A stretch of 64,000 nt of DNA from Allacma fusca (lineage: Eukaryota > Arthropoda > Collembola > Symphypleona > Sminthuridae), in NCBI GenBank assembly GCA_947179485.1, contig OX359246.1:42573632-42637631 (forward strand), written 5' to 3'. Shown in pieces: positions 37,901-50,034 of this stretch. Each line of letters begins with the position of its first letter. Within the stretch, counting starts at the first letter, position 1. The notes under the pieces were generated by a model. It searched no databases. It worked only from the letters and a program-made list of their open reading frames with translations, and was not told the DNA's origin. Position numbers and translations under genes: made by a program.

Positions 37901-40180
37901 AATTATAAAACAAAATTTAGGGCGCCCAGTTCTTGACATCACAGTTTTCCATTCTTGATTGAATTGTTTGTGACGTTTGAAATTTATATTTTTGATGCTT
38001 TTTTTTCAGCTAAGTAAAAAAGCAGGACGGAGCTTCTCCCTCCCACCATACTGGGGATTGGGCCTCCATCTCTGCCGTCGCACAACAAACACAAGCGCCA
38101 CCCAGGAGGATATTTTGCACCTAAACCGGGAGGCAGAAAATGATAACAAGGATCTCCAAGGGATCCCCTATGACTCTGACTGCATTAGCGAGTATCTCCG
38201 AGCCCCTTTCAAACTTAATTTGACGGATCTAGACCCAATTTTGCAAAAATTAAAAGAAGGCTCTCGACGTTTCCTCCCCTCACAGAAATTTTCCATTAAA
38301 AATGATACAGTCGCAAAAATGCTAACTCCAGAAAACATGCAGATGTTCATACTGAACCAGTACATGAACGACACATTTTTAGGGCTTGTTGGGACGGAGC
38401 ATGTGAATTATGTCAGTGTTTTTAACGAGCAAGCTCAGAGTTGGATGAGGGAAGAGTTTCAAATCCCTGGAAACAGCTTCAACGGCCTTGTCCTTCTTGA
38501 AAATTACCCTTTGCACGAAAATGCTGCAGAGGAATACATCAATAAGACCATAACGGAATATCGGAGCTTTCTCAATGATAATTCTAGGGTGGAGTTTGCC
38601 TTTTCAAATAAAACTTGGGGCAATGTCCCTCCAAGAACTACTCATATGAACACCTCCTTCGACGGCAAGAACTACTTCCATATGGATGTGGCAAACTTGT
38701 ATGGGGAGATTTCACTGAAATTTTCCCAGGAATTGGTAGCAAACCATGAAAAAAGTTCAGCGGCGGTTAATGAGCGAACTGTAGTAGCTAGTAGCTCAAT
38801 ATGGACGGAGTCATACCTTCATGGAGCTTTCACCGGCATATCTGTCCCTTTCACCTGGGAAGGGCTGAGGTCAAGTTTGAGTCATCTTTTGAGAAATTTT
38901 ATGTTTGCCCCTTTTGGGGGTACCCCAATTTGCGGAAGCTATGTTGACAACAGTAGTCTACCCATCGAGCAGGATTTGTGTCTGAGGTGGTATCAAGTGG
39001 GATTACTATTGCCTTTTGCCAGAAACACTTACGGGTATGTAAAAATGGTCATTTTTACTTCGACAATGATTATAGATGTTGATGGTACGTACAGATGGTG
39101 CGATTGATGTTCTTGTCCGTATATTCTGTTGAAATGTTTTTACAGCGAAGATAACCGGAACTTCTCTCGAGGTCCGTTGGACTTGAATATTTTGTATCAA
39201 AAGCATTTGATCCGAAACATCCAGGACCGGTATGCTTACAACCCATATTATTACACCCAATTCTACGAGTATACTCAAAATAGTATTCCTCCGATTGTTC
39301 CCTTGTCCTTCTACAACCAAGACAACGACTTTGACACCCTCTACAGAATCTATGACCAGTTCATGATCGGAGAAGCTCTCATGGCTGCACCGCTGGTCTA
39401 CCCTGGTATTTCTCAAAAATTTGAATGAAACTACTATATTTGACATACATATAAATATGCTTTACAGCTTGAAAATTTGAACCTCCAAAATAAAAATATT
39501 ACAGGGACATCTCGATCTGTATATTTCCCTCCTGGCATGTGGTATAACATGGAAGGTGAACAAGCTTGGGATAGCTCTTCAGGGGGATCACTCTTAGTTT
39601 CAGCTCTTATCAACTACATTCCTATGTTCATCAGGGATGGGTACATCATTCCCACATTAGTAAGTTAGAATTTTTACTGTGTCAAAAGAGACGGATGTTA
39701 CGTGTTTGATTTAACTAGTAATAGTGCATGACCGTAAGTAAATACTATGTACTATTTTCCTTCGTAAAGATAAAACAAACTGATACAACAGCAGAGAAGT
39801 CCCTCCAAGGAAATTATACGATTGTTGCTACCTTCCCAGACCCTTCAAAAGGCGTTCGAACTTCCCAAGGTTCCCTGTATCAAGACGATGGGATAACTCC
39901 AGGAACGACAGACTTTAACTTTGTCAAATTTACGGCAACCGCTAATGAATTTTCCATTGAAGCTAACTGCTCTGAAACGGGTATTCCAGTATCTACTGTG
40001 ATTGACGAAATTCGACTTTTAGGTTTCCCACGAAGACCCTTTAATGTGATTAGCCCCATTGGCGGAATGTTGCCGGTCAAGTCAATAGTGTACTCGGCAG
40101 AGACCAAGATGCTAAAAATCCAGAAATTGGATATAGATTTTTGTGAGTACCCGGATGCTTCACTAACCTGGGAATTGTAG
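34931..40180 (+). CDS. Type II membrane trefoil/GH31-family protein, likely catalytically dead, eight exons
   Basis: Related to maltase-glucoamylase/sucrase-isomaltase-type GH31 alpha-glucosidases. Exons: 34931-35063, 35949-36135, 36745-37325, 37486-37760, 38010-39034, 39146-39405, 39505-39659, 39770-40180. All boundaries are GT-AG and the lengths sum to 3027 nt, giving 1008 aa with every phase consistent. A basic cytosolic tail precedes one membrane segment (about residues 66-88, VAYAIVIVCLIGLALPI), a trefoil-like module (FRFQCEI..CNNVKGCW), then the GH31 fold: LPPYWGLGLHLCR, CLRWYQVGLLLPFARN, YDQFMIGEALMAAPLVYPG, PPGMWYNMEGE. In active enzymes the nucleophile lies in WxDMNE; here the aligned stretch is FNGLVLLENYP with Leu555 at the Asp site. 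The acid/base Asp of HWTGD aligns with Ile669 (GAFTGIS). The substrate Asp pair of the DIDYM motif is also gone. It is therefore probably a binding or structural pseudoenzyme on the cell surface. Confidence 0.9.
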
Positions 40181-42229
40181 ATACGTTTAAATTATTACTG
40201 TACAATTTGTTAACATTTTCATAGAACTAATAATGCTTTGTACCTTATTACAAATTACAACACCGATAAATTAAATGCGCAAAAATACTGATATTGCTTC
40301 ATACACAAAAACTGATTATGTTAACCTCCCTGGGAAGTGAGTTTAAATCTCACTTTCTCTGGTATCTCCAAATAGCATGAATTCGGCTTATTATAACGGT
40401 TGATACACAACATAGGATGCATTTTTTAAGGTGCCTCAACTGGTTGTGAACTGGCTGCTTTCAGTTTTGAACCGGGTTATTGAGGTAATTATATATTCGC
40501 TGGTCGTTTTGAATTTTTGTTTGGCATACAGGTGCGATTTGCGGCTTGCTCTATAGACAGGCATGGAAGGTCAGGACTGATGATTAAAAAAATCAAAACC
40601 ATAGATAAAGATACAGGGTCACAATTTAAAAATTGAGTTTTGAGTTTGAAGTCATTCTATTTGTTACTGGAGATACTGGAAAAGATACATAGTTTTTCCT
40701 TTTCAACCTTCAAGCCAAACAAACTTCCAAAATATTTCGCTGGGGAGAAGTGGATAATGCAACCTTGTAACAATATTAGCAGTAAACAGCCCTTAGGAGT
40801 CGAACTGGACTTCGGAGAAAAAGCTCCTGAAATTATGCTAAGGATAAAAACTACACTTGAACATTCACATGTAAATATAAATAACTAGTATTTATTCCAA
40901 TGATAATAATTGTCACTGAAATCAAGATCCTACAGGACTGATATAATCTCTGAAGATACAATCTGTTAACTAAACTACCATTAAGTTTACCTATAATGTG
41001 TACTGTGTAACCATATTCCATAGCATGTGTAATTACACGAAGTATATATGGTTTTATAGTGTAATATGAATGTATATAGCTTATAAAAACAATCTCGAGG
41101 AATTCTCGTGATCACCGAAAATCCTCCTATTCACATGACCAATCCTGTCAACCACAATCATCACTTTTTATAACACAATATACTTAATTACTCTTAGTTT
41201 TCCTTGAGGCAGATCTTCTGCAGTTTAACATTAAAAGTATGAACGCTACAAATTATGAGAACCGTAAAGGTTCTATAACAACTAACAATAAGAATAATAA
41301 TTCTTGCAATGTACCATGAATTAAATTAAGCACATTAGCTACTTAAAAAGTTACACCTGTCAAAAAAAACATGCATACTCACACAGTAACACATGTAAGC
41401 CTTTGAAAATATGATTATGTATAACGTTGTCCATACTGCAAGCAGTTACAGACTTCAAAAGCTTTGCCTAACATAGTTAACGTCTATTCATACTCGTACA
41501 CACTATAAAATTACTGCAAGGTTTGTACAGTAGAACAAGCGAGATTACAATCATTGTTATAGCTTCATTATTGTTTGCAGTGTCTTCACAATTCGAAATA
41601 TACTTATAAGTATATATTGTACATACCATATATCGAATACAATTACTTATCTTAACATTACATAATAGACTCTTGTATATATTGCACACTAGAAGTACCA
41701 CCAGCATGCTTAACATTCTACAGAGTAATCTGAGTTATTACATATTACCTAATCTAAAACATTCTAGTTTGACACTGACTTCTGCTCCAAAACGACGGTT
41801 TCCAAAACAAGTTTTACAAATTTGAGTAAAATTAGATATCTAATTAGATCTATATTACTTGCATTTATTTGTGTAAAAAACTAAAAACAAAATTGAAATT
41901 CATTTCTTGTGTAAAAATACTGTGTGGAGAGTTGCGACAAGTTAGATTTCTGTTACACTGACACTATCCAGAGACTGTCAACAATGGTGGGAATCGGAGA
42001 CCAAAAACGATTAAAATTGAGCTGAAACATTTGAGACGGTGAGTTTGAACCTTGAACTGCATTAATTTATTCGCTGTTGCCTGCTATCTATATACGTGAT
42101 AGTTGTTTTAAATTATTAAAATATATCTCAAACGAAAAAAGAACGGAAAGTAGACTTTTCGGAGGTAGCTATTAAATTATTGTCAAATGATAAAATTGGG
42201 CTTAATCAATTAAATACCCTTACTTGCTC
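40181..42229. other. Intergenic stretch between convergent genes
   Basis: 3' flank of the GH31-like gene and of the Ser/Arg-rich gene. It has a small perfect hairpin at about 40336-40356 (AAGTGAG..CTCACTT). Frames at 40640-40888 and 41477-41716 lack a family or splice context. No gene supported. Confidence 0.45.
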
Positions 42230-42853
42230 TCAGAAAGGAGCATGATTCTGAACCTGCGAGTATGCTTCATGGTACTTAGTTCGAACGGATTCGAGTACTT
42301 GCTGCAACTGTGGCGAAATCTGCTCCCAGTTTAGAGTCTCTGGATTAGTGAACACAAGAGCAGCTGCTCCGACAGAGACAGCAACTCCACAAGCGAGTAC
42401 TGTACGAGCCATCCGACCAAATTTGGACCTAATGGGAATCCGATTGGGTCTTACATTAGTACTAGACAGTACTTCTTTGGTGTCCAGAATGGTGGAGCCC
42501 GTCGAAAGTTTATGCTTGTCTTTGAGTTGCTCTAATTTGCGTTCCACACTTTCTCTCATAAATTTTTGCAGGGATAAGTCCCCATTTGTTCGTAGTTTTG
42601 TCAATGAACGAGCCTCGTCTGACTCTTCGTCTTCCCTAACTGAAGACAATTTGTCAAGTTTTGGAGCAGAACTGGTGCTGCTGCTGGTGGTAGATCCGAT
42701 TCTTGGAGTACGAGATCTTGATTTACTTACTCTGCCCTCTCGGGTTCTGGTCAGAGGGGCACTAGAAGATGATGATGATCGGGTTTCAGAATGGCCACGT
42801 GAACTCTTGGTGCTCTGAATGGTGCTCAGTCGTCGAGTCCGTGATAGGTCGTT
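42230..42853 (-). CDS. Ser/Arg-rich protein with one membrane segment (3' exon)
   Basis: An acceptor TTATTATACAG at 42854 opens a 207-codon frame ending at TGA (42230). The first half is Ser/Arg/Thr-rich (RTRRLSTIQS, SKSRSRTPR), followed by a charged helical stretch (residues like ESVERKLEQLKDKHK) and one hydrophobic segment RTVLACGVAVSVGAAALVFT, then about 40 residues of C-terminus. No family is recognised; the layout (disordered basic N-terminus, one C-terminal membrane span) suggests a tail-region-anchored protein of the ER or nuclear envelope, which is only inference. A 5' exon at 43381-43323 is proposed separately, but phases do not match directly. Confidence 0.65.
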   Translation of the reverse strand, partial: NDLSRTRRLSTIQSTKSSRGHSETRSSSSSSAPLTRTREGRVSKSRSRTPRIGSTTSSSTSSAPKLDKLSSVREDEESDEARSLTKLRTNGDLSLQKFMRESVERKLEQLKDKHKLSTGSTILDTKEVLSSTNVRPNRIPIRSKFGRMARTVLACGVAVSVGAAALVFTNPETLNWEQISPQLQQVLESVRTKYHEAYSQVQNHAPF

Positions 42854-43322
42854 CTGTATAATAAATAATACAACACGTTTTACACATATAAATAATTTTG
42901 CTGTCAATTCAGCTAAAATTATAATTCAAATTAACTAAGTGTGTATAAGCTTAAACAATATTAATTTTTTATTGCAGGCAGTCAGTCAGAAATCAAGGCA
43001 ATACAAATCTATCGGATCATGTCGAACTCCTAAAATAGTGGTGTAAAACAGTTTGCCCTACGTCAATGAATGATTCAAAAAGCTGCAACTCAGAATGGAT
43101 AAAGTAACATTAACATCAAGCATAAAAAATTAGTTACTTCTACATGAAACAACACCGATTCCGTTGCATGATATGATAGCGTGTGTGTACTTTCGAAAGA
43201 GCTTTAAGTTGCATAATTATTATTATTTGTATTAATAAACACTGCAAATAATTTTTTAGACTCGAAAAATTTCGTTATGATTAAATATTGTAAAAGGTTA
43301 CGGATTTCACAATAAATCCTAC

Positions 43323-43381
43323 CTCGGTTTCGAGGTAAAGCGACGGCTGGACCGAACTCCAGAGTTACGATTCGAGTCCAT
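43323..43381 (-). CDS. Possible first coding exon of the Ser/Arg-rich membrane protein
   Basis: ATG at 43381 starts MDSNRNSGVRSSRRFTSKP, similar in style to the downstream exon, and ends at a donor CCGAG|GTAGGA in phase 2. The downstream exon at 42853 begins in phase 0, so either a small unseen exon of length 1 modulo 3 lies between, or this exon is wrong. Confidence 0.4.
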
Positions 43382-43949
43382 GTAGCGCTGAGTTTGCTTA
43401 CGTTCAACTCGCAATGTTCTTGGGTCGATATCTCGCAACTTTACACATATAATTACAAAGGATTATTATATTATCAAACTTCAATCAAAATCAAAATCCA
43501 TTCTCATATTGCACGTCTCGAGACGAGTTACTGTTCTAGCCAACAACAAATCGGAAGTACATCATATATATTACTTTAGATATGAAAATCCGAACATCAC
43601 ACAAGATACAAGCCTTAGTAGCATTTGAAATTGTTTTAAATAAAATTATATTTTGTATACAAATTCGACTGTTTAATTTCCGTTATTTATAAATGTTATT
43701 TTATTTAAGTTTCATAGATCTCAATGCTTCATATGATGCAAGGAATTTCTCGTGAATTCTGGAAAACGTGCTACTAAGCATTTTTTCAGCGACACAATTG
43801 TTTGCAATAATTTAGATGGAAAATAGAAAAAAAAGAAGCAGTTAGCTCATGCAATAGTCACTACGGAAGGGTTAGTTGAAAGTTAAATACTACACAAGTC
43901 ATTCCAGCCGCGTACAAAAAGCACTTAAATAAAAGATTATAATTTATAA

Positions 43950-44931
43950 TCATGATTTTACTTTGTCCACTTTGCTCAAAAAAATATCCAGCAGGTCTTT
44001 GGCATGCTGAAGATTCGCCTCAGGCTCCCACGTCGTCTCAGTCATGGAGAATCCTTTCCATTTGACCAGGAACTCCCGCTTGTTTTTGGTGAACTTCACC
44101 TCCAAAATTTTTTCAACCTTCAACGCACATAGACAGAACGCTGATAATATTCCTTGCATTACTTGTTAGTTGTTAATATTACACAAACTACAAATCAACG
44201 TATAACCCCTACATCCTTACAAAATAACATTCCTACAAACCTGAATTTCCTTCAAAAAAAAAAAAACTCAAACCAATAACCAAAAACCACTGCCATTAAA
44301 TTTGCTTTAAATTTCTCATTAATACTTCATATTCCGCATCCGGGTCAGCATCTTCCTCGACCACCTCGTCCTCCTCTCCTTTCGTCTCCCCCTTCTTGGA
44401 TTTCTTGGCCGGAGCAGGGGCCTTCGCAATTGGTCTGCCTCTGCCTCGTTTATTGGAAGTCCCAGCCTTACTGCTGGCCTTCTCAGGTTTCTTCTCCTCA
44501 GGGACTTCGTCATCCCCATCGTCAATCTCAGGCAGGGGTTCCTCTTCCTCTTCCCCATCCTTGTCATTGGCCTCCTCCTCCGTAGTGTCCTCACTCTTGC
44601 TGAAAGCCAGCTCTATGACTTTTTTCACCGCCTTCTTCTTTTTGGCGGCTTTCTCCTCCGCCTGCTCCTCCACTGAGGACACATCCGAAGGATCCTCCTC
44701 TCGATAACTCTTGCTCTTCGTCTCCCGACGGGAGGAGCGGGCGGGAGCGGACTTGCTCCCTCCTCTTGGTTTACGACCCCTCGAGCCTCTCTTATTCGAA
44801 GTGTCTGATCCGCCATCCTCATCCCTTTGAATTTCTTGAATCACTTCCACGTCACTCCCGGATTCTTCCGGTTCCACTACTTTACTCTTCTTCGGCGGAA
44901 CCTTCTTATTCCCAGACTTTGCTTTGGCCAT
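43950..44931 (-). CDS. Chromodomain protein with long charged N-terminus, two exons
   Basis: Nuclear protein expected to read methylated histone tails. Exons 44931-44326 and 44117-43950, joined in phase 0 (TATGAA|GTATTA to TTGAAG|GTT), give 257 aa. Residues 1-200 are Lys/Glu/Asp/Ser-rich with AT-hook-like KRGRGRP and RGSRGRKPRG stretches and acidic blocks. The chromodomain fills the last 55 residues: YEVEKILEVKFTKNK, REFLVKWKGF, TWEPEANL. The aromatic cage of HP1/Polycomb proteins is kept as Tyr201, Trp222 and Phe225. No chromoshadow domain follows, and the domain sits at the extreme C-terminus, unlike HP1. The splice join rebuilds the canonical YxVEKIL start, which supports the model. The acceptor has a weak pyrimidine tract. 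Confidence 0.88.
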
Positions 44932-45883
44932 TTCGGAGCGACTGAATCATTCCACATGAAATCAAACAAAATGTTTATTTCAAAAATTATTCACACCAAC
45001 CATTATTATACTATATTATTATTAGTAGTTCACAAAATACATATAATATTATATCTATAATAATTATTATTAACAACTCCCACCTTACCTATATGGATGG
45101 CAGTTCGGTTTCAAATCACTTGAACTACAACTTGGTGATATAATGCGTCTATTGAGTAACTACTTCTTATACGAAATAATTATTGCGGGATTTTATTTAG
45201 AGAGCTTTTTATAAACATTACAATAATTAATCTTTTGAGGTTATAAATTTTTGCTGTATCTATGTTGTATATAGAATTTCACTATTAAAATAACACTAAT
45301 ACTTCAGCTGGCGTCCTACTGAAGCGTAGAACGTACACTCCAGCTTAAATGCACGGCTTTTAATGCTTTAGTATTGACAGGCTGAGGCTGCTCTGGCGTA
45401 TCCCGTGTGTGCTTAGTGCATATGGGGGTAGTGCTCTGTGTGACTATGCAGGGTGCTTTAGTTCTCTGATCTCTTCCCCGTATGTATACGCAATGTGTGG
45501 GCTATATACTTACAGAAATGCTCTGGTTAACAACGGCAGTTCAAAAAAGTGACGCTTAAGTGCAAGCTTGTGACTCAAGGGCGGGAAGGACGGGCCAATC
45601 CAAGCCTGGGACTGAAAGGCTGGCAAGTTTGATTTTTAAGGGGCAGGATTTAGGCTGTCCTTTTAATACTCAAAAGGGATTAAAATCTAATAATTAAATA
45701 ATATGTTAAAAATAATTATAAATAATAAATAAAATAAAGTATAAATGAAAGTTTCGTAATGATGTGTGCGGTCAAAGACATATCGGGGCAATGATCAGAA
45801 TTTAAAAAAAAAATATCAATATTTTTGGCATGTATGAATTTAATATTAATGGCTTTTTATAAAATAATAGAACAGTTTCTCAG
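44932..45883. other. Upstream flank of the chromodomain gene
   Basis: AT-rich promoter-side sequence, then a more GC-balanced patch at 45300-45650 with no open frame and no inverted ends that I could define; possibly an old repeat fragment. Confidence 0.4.
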
Positions 45884-47010
45884 CAGGGTGCCCGGATTAT
45901 TCGATTCTCAAATCAGGACTTTCAAACAAATAAAATCAGATATTTCTTAGTGTAATTTAACTATTTACATTTGGCTTTCATATGCTTAAGAAAGCTTGTT
46001 CTAACTTCAAAATTTTGAATGAGCTCCTCCGTGACAGAAAATAGTGTCAACCCGATTCTTCCGGATCTTTATAAAAATCTAGCAAAATATCTTAAAGCAA
46101 GTGGAAAACTCTTTCGTTTTTTCATTTCTTGCACTTGATTTTAAAGAAAACTCTTGAGATATTATTTCATTTATCAAAGCTTTGAGTAAATATGGAGCTA
46201 GAACATTTTGAACTAAAGCTGCAACTTTGGGTTTTCCTCAAGTCAATGAAACCGCTATTATATAATCTGGAAATATTAGTCTCACCAAACTAGAAGACAA
46301 TCCAAACTTCTGCAAGATTGGTAATCCTCATCCATGATACGTCAGGGCAAATTCGGAAGATGTAGTTTTGTCATCATATTTTTATATGCTTGAAACAGAC
46401 AAATTTGCTTGACACATGCGCTTAACAATTGTTTCATGATTTTCTGTCAAAATATGATTTTTAAATTCCGTGATCCCACCAAACAACTTGCATTAAATCT
46501 AGATGTTACACCAAAATAACTTCTCCTATGCACCACACTTTCCAACTCCACACTGTAAAGAACTATTTTTAGGCATTCCAAAAATATAATACAGAGAATA
46601 TTTACAGGTCTCAACAACCCGAAACAAAATATTCTAACTAAACGCTTAAATGAGCGCATGCACTTGTTAGTTATCCTAAACTGTTATTTGTAATTGGAAG
46701 TCAACTCTACGGAACTATTCTGTACAACTGCAGTATTGAACATAACGAAATTAAAGTGTTTAAAATTAAAATATACATAACCACCATTTTACATAAGGGT
46801 TCGTATGTACATATACATGTTCTATTAGTATTACGATGGACTTAACGAAAAGTAATAATAAATTTTAGTATTTTTGTCCCAAAATGCTTCATGTAGATAC
46901 TTTTGTTAGCTACTTTGAAATCAGGACTAAATTCAAGCCCATCAGGTCATCAGGTGACCCAAGGTCAAATCAGGACAGTCCTGACCAAATCAGGACTTCT
47001 GGGCACCCTG
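45884..47010. mobile_element. hAT-like non-autonomous element
   Basis: Left end CAGGGTGCCCGGATTATTCG; right end reversed CAGGGTGCCCAGAAGTCCTG. Both ends also carry AATCAGGACT. CAGGG termini are typical of hAT elements. Flanks GTTTCTCA(g) and TATTCTCA(g) look like a degenerate 8-bp target duplication. No transposase frame is intact; internal minus-strand frames up to 70 codons have no recognisable hAT dimerisation motif. Confidence 0.6.
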
Positions 47011-47660
47011 TATTCTCAGCATAGAAGTCACGTAAATAACGTAATAATGATTATAGTAAATAATTTATTAAAATGGGTTTGAATTGATGAAAGGTGATAG
47101 GGCTGATTATGAGATGGGTCATTGAGACCTTCATTTACTGCAATAGTAGAGTTGAAGTGATTATAGTAGATCGTCAAACAAATAGTTAATTGTATTAAAA
47201 ATAAATAGTTAAATAAATTGACAAATTCGATTGGGTTTGTAATCTAATTTGAGATTAGCTTAAACGTATAGTTGGAAGCAATAAAATAAAAATAGGTAGT
47301 TTTCGTAACTTTGAACTTAGATTGTTTAAGTTAGCTTTCCTTAAGTATTTACGTTATGTAGGTCTTGAAGACTGAGCGATAAAATTATACATACTTTCTG
47401 ATTACTCGTCACGCACAATTACAAAAAATATTGAATTGTAAAGATATTGTTGGAAAAGCTTAACTATAGTAGATTGCTATAATTTTTTAAATATATTCTT
47501 GCTGTTGGTGATGGCATATATGTGAAATAATTTCCATAAAATGGTCCAAAGTCTTGGGTAGGCGTACAGGGAACTGATTGTGAGTTAGAATTTTGTTAGT
47601 GGCAGCTATAAACGAAAATTACAGTTCCTATCTTGAGTAATTAGTTTTTTCCAGGTGTTC
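47011..47660. other. AT-rich spacer
   Basis: No coding frame, transposon end or RNA gene recognised. Confidence 0.4.
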
Positions 47661-47667
47661 AAGTCAG

Positions 47668-48915
47668 TCAATGCATGCTACTGCTGTTTTTTGAAATTAT
47701 TTTTGTACTTGTACATCCATTCATTCCCATTCCTTGCGGCTTAAGCCATGTATTTGAGCATTTTTGGATAATTCGTAGGCAGACAACAAGTATCCGTTTT
47801 GAAGCTTCATCAAAAGCTCCTCTTACTGAAAGGAAACGTGAATCCTTTACTGCAGCCTTAATTGTACTTTCAGTGAGTGGCCGCTGTACAACAAACAACA
47901 AAAAATATATTAGCTAAAGCTTAAATAAGATAAAAAATATCTCACACAGTATTTCTGCATGGAAATTACCTGTGCTTCCGGAATCCTCGATGACTGCTCT
48001 CAATATGTCTGCATTTAAACAAAATATCCAGAGGTGTTAATCTCATGATCCCGTTCCTCAATCCACATCTGTGTCGAATTCATGATCCACTCAGCCTTCC
48101 TGATGTTAAAAATCCCAATTACATGAATACCAAAATCCTTCCCCAGACTGACAATGAGAACATCCTCTACTCTCCCACAAAATGTAATCTGAAAGTATGA
48201 CACAATCAACTATTATCTCAATGCCTAATCATACTAATCACACTTACGATTTAAGGACTATTACCTTCAAAAGAAATGGATTGGCAAAATTCTTAGTCAA
48301 TTCTTTCACAATTTTATTTTTTAACCCCAAGCAGTCAACTACATAATCCTTCAATGGCGTTGAAATTGTGATTAAACAGGCCAGTCTCTGGTAATTAGTG
48401 AAGGAGTTCTTGACACGAAAGGCGATCTCAATTCAATCATCATTTCCTTAAATTTCTCTTCCGTATTGATTATTCCAACGGAGTGTGGCTGGCCACTTAA
48501 AACTTTGCTTGAGGAACAACGGGACTGGTCTCCAATCCCAAATACTTTTTTTTCGGTGGCAATCCTGATAACAGATAAGATTAACAAAAAGATTATCAGA
48601 TCTTTTCTAGATTCCAACAAATAACGATTTGCAAAATTTAATTACCTTGTTGAGCCAATGTTAGGTGGAACATCCTGGAGTGGTCCAAGGAATGCTATAT
48701 TTGGTCTGCAAAAACTTTCAGGCTTCCTGCTGTCGAAATTTCTCCAGTAATTTCAGATTCGGTTCATTTTTATTACGGACTGCTACACTCACGCTATCGA
48801 GATCCAGAGTAACATTTTTGGTAATTCCTTCCGTCGGAATTGAAGTGCTACTGAATTTTCGTATCCTAGGGAAAGTAATTTTTTTAACAAATTTTGCCAC
48901 AAGTGTCATTGTCAT
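47668..48915 (-). pseudogene. Fragmented multi-exon gene, probably decaying, unrecognised
   Basis: Coding-like pieces follow one another on the minus strand in changing frames. ATG at 48915 starts MTMTLVAKFVKKITFPRIRK with an S-rich stretch like a mitochondrial presequence, stopped by TGA near 48718; a +1 frame continues as PNIAFLGPLQDVPPNIGSTR to a donor AG|GTAATT at 48644. The next piece enters through TTATCAG (phase agrees) as IATEKKVFGIGDQSRC..ELRSPF, then must shift frame to RLACLITISTPLKDYVVDCL, which reaches AAG|GTAATA. A third piece after TACTTTCAG reads ITFCGRVEDVLIVSLGKDFG to a TAA at 48015. A last piece (47668-47888) follows TTGTACAG. Real-looking introns with frame breaks suggest a recently broken gene rather than a retrocopy. 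No family recognised. Confidence 0.4.
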
Positions 48916-50034
48916 TAGTCATTACACTAAAAAATCTTCAATACTAAAAACGTCTTGTTGTAAGAAAAAATGTAAACAAACTGTAAATAAGATTTCTTGC
49001 AATAAACGATAAACAAAAAAATTGGTAGATCAAATTAATGTGAAATATATTTAATGTAAATTTTGGGATTGGGGCAGTAGGAGAAGCATTCCCTCTTCCT
49101 GCCTTTTTTCATACGAACTTCAATCTCTTGGCAGTAAAAAGGCTCTTATAGCATAAATGGAAGTTTGTACACAATATTTTTTATTCAGTTGAAAGTTTAC
49201 ACATGTAATTAAATGGAAAATCTCCCAAAGTAAAAGTAAATTTAATGAGTAAATGAGCTCTAAAAATTCACACCAGTGAAATAGACTCCGAAATGATTTC
49301 CCTACTGCTACAAAATTTGCAGGAAAAATGCAAAACTGGATGTAACTCCGTGACTATACTGAAAGTGTAGATCAAGTGGAATACCTTAATCGAACAGTTT
49401 CGGGACCCCCAAAACGATACTCTAATTTTTTATGTGTTTTCAAAATTTTATCAGGGAATTTTTGAAAAATCTGAAAATTTTGAACTTTCTTGCCTGCCAA
49501 GTGCCGCCGAAGATGACACGGAATATATAGATACAAATTGGCCCCATTCACAAGCTATACCTGGAACATATTTTTTAACCCAAAAAATTTCGGTCCTGGT
49601 CCGGGGTTCAAAATGTCAGAAACTCGATTTTGAAGGGGTTTAGTATTATTGAGAAACTTCAATAAATCTTGATAAGGATGTCGTAAGTCGCAATTCGTAA
49701 CTCGTCAAACAAAACCTCATTTGAAAGGTATTCAGTGGTGGAAATTTCCTAGTCAAAATTTGACGGGATGGTCAATATATATAGCCAATAATTTTGATCA
49801 AGATTTCATTAATTCTTTTTGTCAGAAAGTAATGATGTTAGACTTGCACACCCCCAGACTCAAGAAAATTGTCTGCATGGAGTCTTCCTAGAGTTCAAAA
49901 TTTGGAAAGTACATATTTGCAAGTATATTTTTGCAAGTATTTGGAAGTACAGCTTTGCTGTACTTTCGAAGAATTAGGATGTCTCACCTTGGTCATTGAA
50001 AACTCATTTGAAAGGTATTTAATAGGTCTACAAC
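48916..50034. other. Noncoding spacer
   Basis: AT-rich. Frames at 49434-49643 and 49869-50051 lack family support. Nothing else recognised. Confidence 0.4.

Noticed and set aside
42348..42818. 156-codon plus-strand ORF
   Set aside because: Antisense shadow of the Ser/Arg-rich membrane protein exon.
44396..44707. 103-codon Ser/Leu-rich plus-strand ORF and two Arg-rich minus-strand ORFs nearby
   Set aside because: Alternate frames of the chromodomain gene's charged region.
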